Positions 17,652 to 26,216 of a stretch of DNA of 64,000 bases are shown here, in pieces. The stretch is from Streptomyces sannanensis (GTDB taxonomy: Bacteria > Actinomycetota > Actinomycetes > Streptomycetales > Streptomycetaceae), in the NCBI RefSeq assembly GCF_039536205.1, contig NZ_BAAAYL010000001.1, forward strand, positions 2,046,001 to 2,110,000. The letters run 5' to 3'. Positions within the stretch are counted from its first letter, which is position 1; every line of letters starts with the position of its first letter. Under the pieces are notes generated by a model. The model ran no database searches, was not told where the DNA came from, and worked only from the letters and a program-made list of their open reading frames with translations. A program made the translations under genes and the position numbers.

Positions 17652-18620
17652 GTGTTCGGTAATTATCTGATCGGCCTGCGCGAGGGCCTCGAGGCCAGCC
17701 TGGTCGTCTGCATCCTCATCGCGTACCTGGTGAAGATGGACCGGCGCGATGCGCTGCGCCCGATCTGGGCCGGTATCGGGGTCGCCGCCGGTATCTCACT
17801 GGCGTTCGGCGCGGCCCTCGAATTCGGCTCGCACGAGCTGTCGTTCGAGGCACAGGAACTGATCGGCGGTTCGCTGTCGATCGTCGCGGTCGGCCTCGTC
17901 ACCTGGATGGTCTTCTGGATGCGGCGCACCGCGCGGCACCTGAAGCGCGAGCTGCACGGGAAGCTGGACCAGGCGCTGCAGATGGGCACGGCCGCGCTGG
18001 TCGCCACGGCCTTCATGGCCGTGGCCCGGGAGGGCCTGGAGACGGCACTGTTCGTCTGGGCCTCGGTACGGGCGTCCAGCGACGGTACGCAGGGGCCGCT
18101 GATCGGCGTGCTGCTCGGCATCGCCACCGCGATCGTGCTGGGCTGGCTGTTCTACCGCGGCGCGGTGAAGATCAACCTGGCGAAGTTCTTCACCTGGACC
18201 GGCGGCATGCTGGTGATCGTCGCGGCGGGCGTGCTCGCCTACGGCGTCCACGACCTGCAGGAGGCCGGGTTCCTCGGCGGGCTGCAGAACAAGGCCTTCG
18301 ACATCAGCGCGCAGATCCCGCCGGACAGCTGGTACGGCACGCTGCTGAAGGGCGTCTTCAACTTCCAGCCCGACCCGACGGTCCTTCAGGTCGTGATGTG
18401 GCTGCTGTATGTGATCCCCACGCTCGCCCTGTTCCTCTCCCCGATAGGGTTCGCCAAGTCGGCGGGGAACAAGGAGCAGAAGGCGACCCATGGGCAGGCT
18501 GGGCACGGCGAGGCGGCTGACGGCGGCACTCGGGGCGGCGACGGTGCTGTCGCTGACGGCGAGCGGCTGCGTGACGGTGCACGGCGAGCGGGCGGTCGTC
18601 CCGTCGGCGACGAAGGCTGA
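17652..18620 (+). CDS. efeU: iron permease EfeU (FTR1/Fe2+ OFeT family)
   Basis: 322 residues with about seven membrane segments. Both iron-binding REGLE motifs are present: REGLEAS at residues 10-14 and AREGLETALF near residue 126, each in a helix as in yeast Ftr1. GTG 17652 follows AAGGAAAGGA; the longer open frame upstream is inside efeB. The C-terminal tail after about residue 280 is hydrophilic (HGQAGHGEAADGG) and overlaps the next gene by 131 bp. That is unusual and suggests that the tail was extended by loss of an earlier stop. Confidence 0.93.
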   Translation: MFGNYLIGLREGLEASLVVCILIAYLVKMDRRDALRPIWAGIGVAAGISLAFGAALEFGSHELSFEAQELIGGSLSIVAVGLVTWMVFWMRRTARHLKRELHGKLDQALQMGTAALVATAFMAVAREGLETALFVWASVRASSDGTQGPLIGVLLGIATAIVLGWLFYRGAVKINLAKFFTWTGGMLVIVAAGVLAYGVHDLQEAGFLGGLQNKAFDISAQIPPDSWYGTLLKGVFNFQPDPTVLQVVMWLLYVIPTLALFLSPIGFAKSAGNKEQKATHGQAGHGEAADGGTRGGDGAVADGERLRDGARRAGGRPVGDEG

Positions 18621-19482
18621 GGCCGCGCAGGCCCTCGCGGACTTCACCGACGCCTACAACAAGGCCGACAAGGCCTTCGACCCGGCCCTCGACGCGGGCC
18701 GGGTCACCGGCGCACTCGGCGCCATCAACCAGGCCGGCCTGAAGGCCCGCCGCACCAACAACCCCGGCGGCAACCCGGACCACCAGCCGCTGGAACTGAC
18801 GGACGCGACATTCGCGATACCCCGGAAGGCGGGCTGGCCACGCTGGTTCGTCGCGGACGCCGACTCCAACCGCGACGAGGACCGCGGCCCCGGCGACACC
18901 CGCTGGCTGCTGGTCTTCGTCCGCAGTGACGCCGACCAGCTGTGGAAGGTCGCCTACTTGTCGATCCTCCGCGCCGCTGACGTCCCCCGGTTCGCGGTGG
19001 ACGGGGACGGCTGGGCCCGGCCCGTCGGACCGGACAGCGAGGCCCTGGCCGTGGCGCCCAGGGATCTGGGCGAGGAATACGCCTCGTATCTGCAGAGCGG
19101 CCGGCCCGAGCACTTCGCGGCGGGTCCGAACACCACGGGCTGGCGCGAGACCCGGAAGAAGAACGCCTCGCTGCCGGGACGGTCCACGCAGTACATCGAC
19201 CAGCCGCTGGACACCGGCGACTTCGCCCCGCTCGGGCTGGCCACCCGGGACGGCGGCGCGCTGGTGTTCTTCGCCACCCGCCACTTCGAGCGGCAGACCG
19301 CGGCCCCGGGCGTAGAGCTGGCGGTCGACCCGGACGTACGGGCGCTGATGAGCGGCGAGGTGAAGACGACGCTCACCAAGGAACGCGTCTCGGGCCAGGC
19401 CGCGATGGTGCCCGCGGCGCGGGGCGGCAAGGTCAGGGTGCTCAACCGGCTCCAGGGCCTGGTCACCGCGCAAGGAGCATGA
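18490..19482 (+). CDS. secreted lipoprotein of the efe operon, function unknown
   Basis: 330 residues. A basic start MGRLGTARR, a hydrophobic core and TASGC give a lipoprotein signal (Cys near residue 27). The mature part is soluble, with no catalytic motif I recognise; the stretch TRWLLVFVRSDADQLWKVAY suggests a nuclear transport factor 2-like or DUF8094-like strand pattern, tentatively. It begins inside the end of efeU and is presumably co-transcribed, but its kinship is not specific to iron. Confidence 0.75.
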   Translation: MGRLGTARRLTAALGAATVLSLTASGCVTVHGERAVVPSATKAEAAQALADFTDAYNKADKAFDPALDAGRVTGALGAINQAGLKARRTNNPGGNPDHQPLELTDATFAIPRKAGWPRWFVADADSNRDEDRGPGDTRWLLVFVRSDADQLWKVAYLSILRAADVPRFAVDGDGWARPVGPDSEALAVAPRDLGEEYASYLQSGRPEHFAAGPNTTGWRETRKKNASLPGRSTQYIDQPLDTGDFAPLGLATRDGGALVFFATRHFERQTAAPGVELAVDPDVRALMSGEVKTTLTKERVSGQAAMVPAARGGKVRVLNRLQGLVTAQGA

Positions 19483-19504
19483 CAGCGAGCCGGGCCGGCC
19501 CGAG

Positions 19505-19626
19505 CCCGTCCAGCGCTTGACCACCGGTGCAGGCCGGATCAAACCCGTCCGGCGCCTGACCACGGTGCAGGCCGGCCCGAGCCCGTCCGGCGCCTGACCG
19601 CGGTTGCGGGCGATTCAAGCCCGTCC
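19505..19626 (+). repeat. 38-bp tandem repeat, about 3.2 copies
   Basis: CCCGTCC recurs at 19505, 19544, 19582 and 19620 (spacings 39, 38, 38). The unit is CCCGTCCGGCGCCTGACC followed by a GGTGCAGGCCGG-like tail; the third tail has diverged. After it comes a variant of the dispersed GGGGGAGATTGAGGACAAAC word. No gene is seen from 19483 to 19729. Confidence 0.8.
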
Positions 19627-19729
19627 TGGGGGCACCCCTGAGGGCGCCCCCAGCGGTAGCCGGGGGAGATTGAGGACAAACACACCGGCCTCCCTCGCGG
19701 AGAACGGCAACCCAGCGCCCGTAACGCGC

Positions 19730-20464
19730 TCACCTGCGCAGCGGCCAGGCGACCGAGTGCGCCTCCAGGCCCTCGTCCTCGACCGCGTGGCGGGCACACG
19801 CGTCGGTCAGGGCCTCCAGCAGCGTCAGCGGGTCCGGCAGCGGATGCTCCGGGCCGCGGACCCAGTCCACCGTCAGATCATTGGGCAGCCGTGCCGGCGG
19901 CACGAGCACATAGCTGCCGCGGCAGTGCCAGCGCAGCCCCGGATGCTCGTCCATCGTCTCGGGGTGGCAGTCCAGCTCGCAGGGCCACCACTCGTCCTCG
20001 TCCTCGGGCGTGCCCCGGGTGGCGGTGAAGAACAGCATCCGCTCGTCGCCGGACTCGGCGACCGGGCCGACCTCGACGCCGGACGCGAGAAGCCGCTCCA
20101 ACGCGTCGCGACCGGCACGCAGCGGGACGTCCAGGACGTCGTGCACCATGCCGGTCGCGGTGATGAAGTTGGCCTCGGGCTGAGCCAGGGCCCAGCGCTC
20201 GATCTGTGCCGGGTCGGTCGTCGACTGGGTCTGCCACGCGAACGACACCGGATGGCGCGCGGGCGTGGGACAGCCGATGCGCTCACAGGAACATCGATAG
20301 CCGGCGGGATACGCGGCGGGGGCGAGCGGCAGCCCGGCGGCGGCCGTGGCCAGGAGCAGAGCCGAACGGCCGGACGCCTCATCGGCCGCGTCCTTCGGAC
20401 GCCTGCGCAGCCATCGGGACAGTCTGCTCTCCGCACCGCGGGAGCGGCCGAACTCTACGCCCAT
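19730..20464 (-). CDS. prim-pol domain protein (bifunctional primase/polymerase N-terminal domain), stand-alone
   Basis: 244 residues. After a basic N-terminus (GRSRGAESRLSRWLRRRP) comes a single domain like the archaeo-eukaryotic primase prim-pol found in plasmid replication proteins: AGYRCSCERIGCPTPARHPV, WQTQSTTDPAQIERWA, ANFITATGMVHDVLDVP and GLRWHCRGSYVLVPPA. No helicase or HTH region follows, so it is a solo domain. ATG 20464 has GAGGGG 5 nt upstream. Streptomycetes commonly encode such chromosomal copies of unknown role; DNA repair priming is a possibility only. Confidence 0.8.
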   Translation of the reverse strand: MGVEFGRSRGAESRLSRWLRRRPKDAADEASGRSALLLATAAAGLPLAPAAYPAGYRCSCERIGCPTPARHPVSFAWQTQSTTDPAQIERWALAQPEANFITATGMVHDVLDVPLRAGRDALERLLASGVEVGPVAESGDERMLFFTATRGTPEDEDEWWPCELDCHPETMDEHPGLRWHCRGSYVLVPPARLPNDLTVDWVRGPEHPLPDPLTLLEALTDACARHAVEDEGLEAHSVAWPLRR

Positions 20465-20680
20465 GTATCCCCTCACCTCACAGTTGTGCGTCACATGCTG
20501 CCATCATCCTGCTCCTCGGGTGACCGCACTCCGCATCCGGGGTGGCCACGCCGGTGACATGTCCGGAAATGAGCTCGTCATCAAGTGTCGATCCGCGGGT
20601 CCGCCGCGTGGCCGGTCGGCGGAATCCACCCGAACGGATCACTGCGCAAGTGCCCGGGACAGCGGACCATGGCTGCAGGT

Positions 20681-20696
20681 GGCTGTGATCACAGCC
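20681..20696. promoter_or_regulatory. 16-bp perfect palindrome upstream of ddaH
   Basis: GGCTGTGATCACAGCC, fully symmetric, ends 24 nt before the TTG start. Its TGTGATCACA core could bind a dimeric regulator. The rest of the 256-bp divergent gap shows nothing clear. Confidence 0.5.
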
Positions 20697-20720
20697 CACG
20701 CCGTCCGTGAGGAGCTCTCG

Positions 20721-21554
20721 TTGACGCACGAGCCTCGTGAACCGCGGGTCGCCAGACCCCGGCGCTATCTGATGTGCCCACCGGCACACTTCGAGGTCAC
20801 CTATTCCATCAACCCGTGGATGGACCCCAGCAAGCCCGTCGACCTGCCGCTCGCGCTCGCCCAGTGGGAGGAGCTGCGCGACCGCTACCGCTCGCTCGGC
20901 CATACCGTCGAGACCCTCGAGCCGCGGCCCGGGCTGCCCGACATGGTCTACGCCGCCAACGGCGCCACCGTCGTCGACGGCCGGGTGTTCGGCGCCCGCT
21001 TCGCCCACCCCCAGCGGAGCGCGGAGGCCCTCGCCCACCTGGACTGGTTCCGCGCCCACGGCTACACCGACATCCATGAGCCCGCCCACATCAACGAGGG
21101 CGAGGGCGATTTCGCGGTCACCTCGGCCCTCGTACTGGCCGGGCGGGGATTTCGCTCCAGCCCCCTCTCGCACGGCGAGGTACAGGAGTTCTTCGGCCGT
21201 CCGGTGATCGGGCTCGACCTGGTGGACCCCCGCTACTACCACCTGGACACGGCGCTGTGCGTCCTCGACGACACGACCGGCGAGATCATGTACTACCCGG
21301 AGGCCTTCTCTCCCGGCAGCCGGGCCGTTCTCGCCCAGCTCTTCCCCGACGCGCTCGTCGTCGGCCCCAAGGACGCCGCGGCGCTCGGCCTCAACGCGGT
21401 GAGCGACGGCCTCCATGTACTGCTGCCGCAGGGTGCGGTGGGGCTGTTCGACCCGTTGCGTGACCGCGGCTTCGAGCCGGTCGGCGTCGACCTGGGCGAG
21501 CTCCTCAAGGGCGGCGGCAGCGTGAAGTGCTGCACACAGGAGCTCCGCGGCTGA
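20721..21554 (+). CDS. ddaH: dimethylarginine dimethylaminohydrolase / arginine deiminase-fold amidinotransferase
   Basis: 277 residues, pentein fold. Conserved elements are RRYLMCPPAHFEVTYSINPW, DMVYAANGA, EGEGDF, DPRYYHLDTALC (catalytic His) and the terminal GGSVKCCTQELRG (nucleophilic Cys). It hydrolyses methylated arginine, arginine or an analogue to citrulline or ornithine derivatives; in streptomycetes this gene often sits beside ornithine aminotransferase, which is absent here. The TTG start at 20721 is favoured by GAGGAG 7 nt upstream. Longer open sequence before it has no family similarity. Confidence 0.85.
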   Translation: MTHEPREPRVARPRRYLMCPPAHFEVTYSINPWMDPSKPVDLPLALAQWEELRDRYRSLGHTVETLEPRPGLPDMVYAANGATVVDGRVFGARFAHPQRSAEALAHLDWFRAHGYTDIHEPAHINEGEGDFAVTSALVLAGRGFRSSPLSHGEVQEFFGRPVIGLDLVDPRYYHLDTALCVLDDTTGEIMYYPEAFSPGSRAVLAQLFPDALVVGPKDAAALGLNAVSDGLHVLLPQGAVGLFDPLRDRGFEPVGVDLGELLKGGGSVKCCTQELRG

Positions 21555-21614
21555 GCCTCACCCCCGGGCCTGGGGCATCCCCGCCGGGGGCGCCCCGCAC
21601 GGGACGTGAACCCG

Positions 21615-22616
21615 TCAGGCCTCCGCCGGGGGCCACGCATCGCCCCACGACGTGTCGCGGGCCGCGCGGTAGAGGGGACCGTGGCGCTTGGTCACGGTCT
21701 CACCGCGCAGGGCGTCCTCCGCCGTGCACAGGTCCAGCAGCACCTGGCCCTTGCGGATCTGGGGCTTGCGTACGACCCGGGCGGCGGCCGGCTCCGCGTC
21801 GAAGCGCACCGCGGCGACGTAGCTGAACTTCTCGTCCTCGTACGCCAGCGAGCCGCCCTTGATCTGCCGGTGCAGCGAGGAGCGGCTGACCCGCGCCGAG
21901 AAGTGGCACCAGTCGGCACCGGGCACGATCGGGCAGGTCCCGCTGTGCGGGCAGGGTGCGGCGACCCACAGCCCCGCGGCGATCAGCCGGTCACGGGCGT
22001 CGATGACGCGCCGGTAGCCGTCGGGGGTGCCGGCTTCGACGATCACGACGGCCTGCGCGGCCCGCGCGGCGGCGTCGACCACCGACCGCCGGTCGTCCTC
22101 GGTGAGCTCGTTCAGGACGTAGGACATCGTGACGAGATCGGTGCTCTCCAGTGTGAGCGCCGATCCGATACGAGCGCGCCGCCACTCCGCGCCGCGCAGT
22201 GCGGGCGAACCGGAGGCCGCGGCCAGCTCGCGCCCCAGCGCCAGGGCGGGCTCCGCCCAGTCCAGGACGCTGGTGCGGTGCTTGCCCTCCGGCCATGCCT
22301 CGGCGACCGCCCAGCTCGCCGCGCCCGTGCCGCCGCCGATGTCCGTGTGCGTGGCCGGCACCCAGTCGGGAGCCGCGTCCCTGAGGGCGGCCAGCGCGGA
22401 ACGTACCGCCTCGAAGGTCGCGGGCATTCGGTACGCCGCGTAGGCGGCGACATCGGAACGGTCGCGCAGCACCGGGGCGTCGGTGGGAACGGTCCCCCGG
22501 TAGTTGGCGATCAGCCGATCGACGGCCTGCGCGGCCTGTTTGGGGGGCAGCCCGTCGAGGAGCCCGGCGAGGGCTTCGCGCAGTGCTTCGGCGGTGGGGA
22601 CGGGAGTGGCGTTCAC
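21615..22616 (-). CDS. Rsm22-like (ribosomal small subunit associated) methyltransferase
   Basis: 333 residues. The SAM loop reads HTDIGGGTGAASWAVAE. The cysteine cluster CPHSGTCP followed by DWCHFSARVSRSSLHRQIKG is the signature of Rsm22 proteins, which in mitochondria bind or assemble the small ribosomal subunit and carry an Fe-S or zinc site. The bacterial role is not settled. Start GTG 22616 lacks a ribosome site; TAAAAT lies 6 nt upstream on the minus strand. It ends 60 nt from ddaH tail to tail. Confidence 0.85.
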   Translation of the reverse strand: MNATPVPTAEALREALAGLLDGLPPKQAAQAVDRLIANYRGTVPTDAPVLRDRSDVAAYAAYRMPATFEAVRSALAALRDAAPDWVPATHTDIGGGTGAASWAVAEAWPEGKHRTSVLDWAEPALALGRELAAASGSPALRGAEWRRARIGSALTLESTDLVTMSYVLNELTEDDRRSVVDAAARAAQAVVIVEAGTPDGYRRVIDARDRLIAAGLWVAAPCPHSGTCPIVPGADWCHFSARVSRSSLHRQIKGGSLAYEDEKFSYVAAVRFDAEPAAARVVRKPQIRKGQVLLDLCTAEDALRGETVTKRHGPLYRAARDTSWGDAWPPAEA

Positions 22617-22622
22617 CTTGTG

Positions 22623-22628
22623 ATTTTA
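22623..22628 (-). promoter_or_regulatory. candidate -10 of leaderless Rsm22-like gene
   Basis: TAAAAT on the minus strand, 6 nt before the GTG start, with no Shine-Dalgarno sequence. It is AT-rich in an otherwise GC-rich stretch. Confidence 0.5.
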
Positions 22629-22774
22629 GGCGGGGTTCCCGGGCGTACGCGCTCGCCCGGATTCAGGTGCGGGTCGGCCCGGATTCAGGTCCCGGTCGCC
22701 TCGGCCGACGCACCCGCGCCCGGTGCGGCAGCCCTCCCCGGCTTCTCCCCCAAGCTTTCGGCTTCTCCCCTGTA

Positions 22775-24397
22775 TCAGGCGGGCTTCAGACCGGGGTCGC
22801 CGACCTCCGTCACGAACGACGCGGCGGTGGTGACGGCCGCGCCCGGCGTCGTGACCTTGGCCACGGTACGGAAGTCGGCGCGGGCCGCCTCGGTACCGAG
22901 AGTGATCGTCACATAGCCGCGTCGCCCGTTGTAGTACTTCATGTGCGGGTTGGCGCTGGTCAGATTGTTGTAGTTCGGGGGCCGGTCCGAGCCGTCCTTG
23001 CCGCTGTTGATGGAGGTGGCCACGATCTCGGTGCCGATCGTGCGGGACGCCGGGTCGTCGAAGTTCTCCTTCAGGTCCAGACCGTACGAGACATGCACAT
23101 CACCGGTGAGCACCATCAGGTTCTCGACGCCCGCGGCCGCCGCCCCGGCGAGCACGCGCTCACGGGAGGCCGGGTAGCCGTCCCAGGCGTCCATGCTCAG
23201 CTTGAAGTCGGGCGTCGGGACATTGCGCCGCTGCGCGAACACGACCTGCTGCGGCACGACGTTCCACAGCGCGTGGGAGCGCCGCCAGCCGTCCAGCAGC
23301 CAGGCCTCCTGCTCGGCACCGGTCATGGTGCGGGCCGGGTCCTCGGACTCCGGGCCGGGGACCTGCCAACCGTCGCCGTAGGCCTGGTCGGAGCGGTACT
23401 GACGGGTGTCGAGGATGTCGAACTGCGCCAGGCGCCCGAAGTGCAGCCTGCGGTAGAGCCGCATGTCCGGGCCCTCGGGGCGCTGCGGCATGCGCAGCGG
23501 CTGGTTCTCCCAGTACGCCCGGTAGGCGGCGGCCCGGCGGAGCAGGAACTCCTCCGGCGGAACGCCGTTCTCCGGGGTGTCGCCGGCGTAGTTGTTCTCG
23601 GTCTCGTGGTCGTCCCAGGTGACGACGAAGGGGTGCGCGGCGTGCGCGGCGATCAGGTCGGGGTCGGACTTGTAGAGGCCGTAGCGCAGCCGGTAGTCCT
23701 CGAGCGTGATCGTCTCGCGGTTGAAGTGGGAGGGGAGGCGCCGGTCCGTGTAGGCGCGGGCGCCGCCGGTCGCGTTCACGGCGTACTCGTAGAGGTAGTC
23801 GCCCAGATGGAAGACCGCGGCGAGATCCTCGTCGGCGAGGTGGCGGTACGCGGTGAAGTACCCGTCGTGATACGCCTGGCAGGAGACCGCGCCGATCCGC
23901 AGTTCGCTGTTCGCGACGCCACGGCCCGGCGCGGTGCGGGTCCGGCCCACCGGGCTGATCCACTCGCCCGCGCGGAAGCGGTAGAAGTAGACCCGGTCCG
24001 CCTCGAGCCCCTCGATCTCTGCGCGCACGCTGTGATCGAACTCGGGGTGCGCCCAGGCATTGCCCCGCCGCGCGATCCGGGTGAACCGCTCGTCGTGGGC
24101 CAGCTCCCAGCGGACCGCGACCCGCTCCCTCGGCAGGCCGCTGCCCGGCTCGAACGGGCGGGGTGCGAGCCTGGTCCAGATCAGCACCGAATCGGGCAGC
24201 GGGTCACCGGAGGCGACGCCCAGCGTGAACGGGTCCTCGGTGAGCTGCGCACCGTCCAGCTCGGCCGCCTGCGCGGCCCCCGCACCCGGAATGCCGACGG
24301 CGAACGCGAGCGCCGCGGCGGCTCCGGTGCCGGTGAGGAATCCACGACGGCCGATGCGCCGTGCGGCTTCCCGGAGTTCGAGTGAGTGCTGGGTCAT
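22775..24397 (-). CDS. phoD: PhoD-type alkaline phosphatase/phosphodiesterase, Tat-exported
   Basis: 540 residues. The twin-arginine signal is RRIGRRGFLTGTGAAAALAF. An N-terminal beta domain (TLGVASGDPLPDSVLIWTRL) precedes the metallophosphatase core with FHLGDYLYEY, VTWDDHETENNYAGD and LMVLTGDVHVSYGLDLK, which carry the Fe/Ca ligands of PhoD. It releases phosphate from phosphodiesters such as teichoic acids and nucleotides outside the cell, typically under PhoP control. I did not find an obvious PHO box in the 132-bp upstream gap. ATG 24397 has AAGGAGAGG upstream. Confidence 0.93.
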   Translation of the reverse strand: MTQHSLELREAARRIGRRGFLTGTGAAAALAFAVGIPGAGAAQAAELDGAQLTEDPFTLGVASGDPLPDSVLIWTRLAPRPFEPGSGLPRERVAVRWELAHDERFTRIARRGNAWAHPEFDHSVRAEIEGLEADRVYFYRFRAGEWISPVGRTRTAPGRGVANSELRIGAVSCQAYHDGYFTAYRHLADEDLAAVFHLGDYLYEYAVNATGGARAYTDRRLPSHFNRETITLEDYRLRYGLYKSDPDLIAAHAAHPFVVTWDDHETENNYAGDTPENGVPPEEFLLRRAAAYRAYWENQPLRMPQRPEGPDMRLYRRLHFGRLAQFDILDTRQYRSDQAYGDGWQVPGPESEDPARTMTGAEQEAWLLDGWRRSHALWNVVPQQVVFAQRRNVPTPDFKLSMDAWDGYPASRERVLAGAAAAGVENLMVLTGDVHVSYGLDLKENFDDPASRTIGTEIVATSINSGKDGSDRPPNYNNLTSANPHMKYYNGRRGYVTITLGTEAARADFRTVAKVTTPGAAVTTAASFVTEVGDPGLKPA

Positions 24398-24529
24398 GTG
24401 GCCCTCTCCTTACGGCTGTTGTCGAGGAGATTTCAGTGGCACAGGAAGGCAATACCTTGTCACGCGTACGACACCCACATGTCGGACGGATGAGATCTGG
24501 GTGCTCGCGCTCCCATACGCCGCGGCCCC

Positions 24530-25247
24530 ATGAACGACGCTCAGCGGAAGATCGCGGTGGTGACCGGCGCGGGCTCCGGCATCGGCCCGTCCGTCGCCCT
24601 CGCCCTGGCCGGGGCGGGCTGGTCGGTGGCGCTCGCCGGACGGCGTACCGAAGCCCTGGAGGAGACGGCTTCTCTGGCGTCTTCTGCGGCGCCGGGCGCG
24701 GATGCGCTGTGCGTACGCGCCGATGTGACGTCCCCCGACGAGGTCACGGCACTCTTCGCGGCAGTGCGTGACCGGTGGGGGCGCGTCGACCTGCTCTTCG
24801 ACCACGCGGGCACCTTCGGCCCGGCGCGGTGCCGGTGGAGGACCTCCCGTACGAGGCGTGGCGCGCGGTGGTCGACGTGAACCTCAACGGGGCGTTCCTG
24901 TGCGCGCAGGCCGCGTTCCGCCAGATGGAGGAACAGGACCCGCGGGGCGGGCGCATCATCAACAACGGTTCGATCTCCGCGCATGTGCCGCGGCCGCTGT
25001 CGGTCGCGTACACCGCGACCAAGCATGCGATCACGGGGCTCACCAAGTCCCTCTCCCTGGACGGCCGTCCGTACCGTATCGCCTGCGGGCAGATCGACAT
25101 CGGCAACGCGGCGACGGAGATGACTGAACGCATGCAGACGGGCGTCCTCCAGGCGGACGGCCGCCTCGCGGTCGAGCCGGCGATGGACGCGGCGGACGTG
25201 GCGCGGACGGTGGTCCGACGACGATGCCGTACATCGGACGGGGTTGA
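24530..25247 (+). pseudogene. short-chain dehydrogenase, frameshifted and 3'-deleted
   Basis: Frame 2 gives the start [20 protein letters not shown] and the cofactor fold up to [12 protein letters not shown]. The natural continuation [20 protein letters not shown], the catalytic Tyr-Lys motif [15 protein letters not shown] and [20 protein letters not shown] lie in frame 1, so a base was lost or gained near 24830. Near the end, [10 protein letters not shown] jumps to a third frame reading [13 protein letters not shown] at 25245-25247, implying deletion of roughly 20 residues. NNAG has also become DHAG. The enzyme cannot be made intact. Confidence 0.85.
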
Positions 25248-25364
25248 CGCCCTCCGCCCAGGTCGGCCCGGAGGCACCGCTGGGGGCACCCCCTGCGTGC
25301 CCACTCGACCGCTGCCCGGTTGCGGGCCCGGAATAGCCCGGCGTCGACAGGGGTTGAGCCCCGC

Positions 25365-26213
25365 ATGACCGACGTGCTGCGTTACACCGCCTTCTCGTCC
25401 GATCCGAAGGGCGGCAACCCCGCCGGAGTCGTCCTGGACGCTTCCGGACTGGACGACGAGGCGATGCTGGGCATCGCCGCCGAGCTCGGCTACAGCGAAA
25501 CGGCGTTCCTCACGGAGCGGACCGGCGAACATGGTTACGTCATCCGGTACTTCAGCCCGAAAGCCGAGGTGCCCTTCTGCGGGCACGCCACCGTCGCCAC
25601 GGCCATCGCACTGGCCGAGCGCAACGGCCCCGGTGATCTGATCTTCACGACGCCCGCCGGAACTGTTCCGGTGACCGTCACCGAGGAGGGCGGCACCCTG
25701 CGGGCCACCCTCACCAGCGTCGAGCCGCAGGTCGAGAAGGCCGAGGAGGCCGACGTCGCCGAGGCCCTGGCCGCCCTCGGCTGGCCGGCCGCCGACCTCG
25801 ACCCCACGCTGCCGCCCCGGATCGCCTACGCGGGCGCCCGTCATCTGGTCCTCGGCGCCGCGACCCGAGCCCGGCTGGCAGATCTCTCCTACGACTTCGA
25901 CCGGCTCACCGCCCTCATGCACCGGCTCGACCTGACCACGCTCCAGCTCGTCCGGCGCGAGTCGGACGATGTCTTCCATGTCCGCGACCCGTTCCCGGTG
26001 GGCGGGGTCGTCGAGGACCCGGCGACGGGCGCGGCGGCCGCCGCCTTCGGCGCGTACGCACGTGAACTGGGCCTCGTCCCCGAGGAGTCGGTGCTCACCC
26101 TCCACCAGGGCGAGGACATGGGCCGCCCGGGCATACTGACCGTGGAGCTGCGCACGGGCGACCCCCGGGTCCGCGTCAGCGGCGCGGGTACGCGCATCCC
26201 GGACGGGGACTGA
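25365..26213 (+). CDS. PhzF-family isomerase
   Basis: 282 residues with the full family pattern: [31 protein letters not shown] (catalytic Glu), [20 protein letters not shown] and [20 protein letters not shown]. Unlike the other PhzF gene in this window it has no inserted repeats. PhzF enzymes isomerise dihydrohydroxyanthranilate in phenazine producers, but most homologues, as here, lie outside any phenazine cluster and have unknown substrates. ATG 25365. Its end is only 3 nt from the convergent gene. Confidence 0.9.
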   Translation: MTDVLRYTAFSSDPKGGNPAGVVLDASGLDDEAMLGIAAELGYSETAFLTERTGEHGYVIRYFSPKAEVPFCGHATVATAIALAERNGPGDLIFTTPAGTVPVTVTEEGGTLRATLTSVEPQVEKAEEADVAEALAALGWPAADLDPTLPPRIAYAGARHLVLGAATRARLADLSYDFDRLTALMHRLDLTTLQLVRRESDDVFHVRDPFPVGGVVEDPATGAAAAAFGAYARELGLVPEESVLTLHQGEDMGRPGILTVELRTGDPRVRVSGAGTRIPDGD

Positions 26214-26216
26214 CCG

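Noticed and set aside
25365..26213. Phenazine biosynthesis cluster, suggested by two PhzF-family genes
   Set aside because: No other phz genes are nearby; PhzF homologues are common orphan isomerases.
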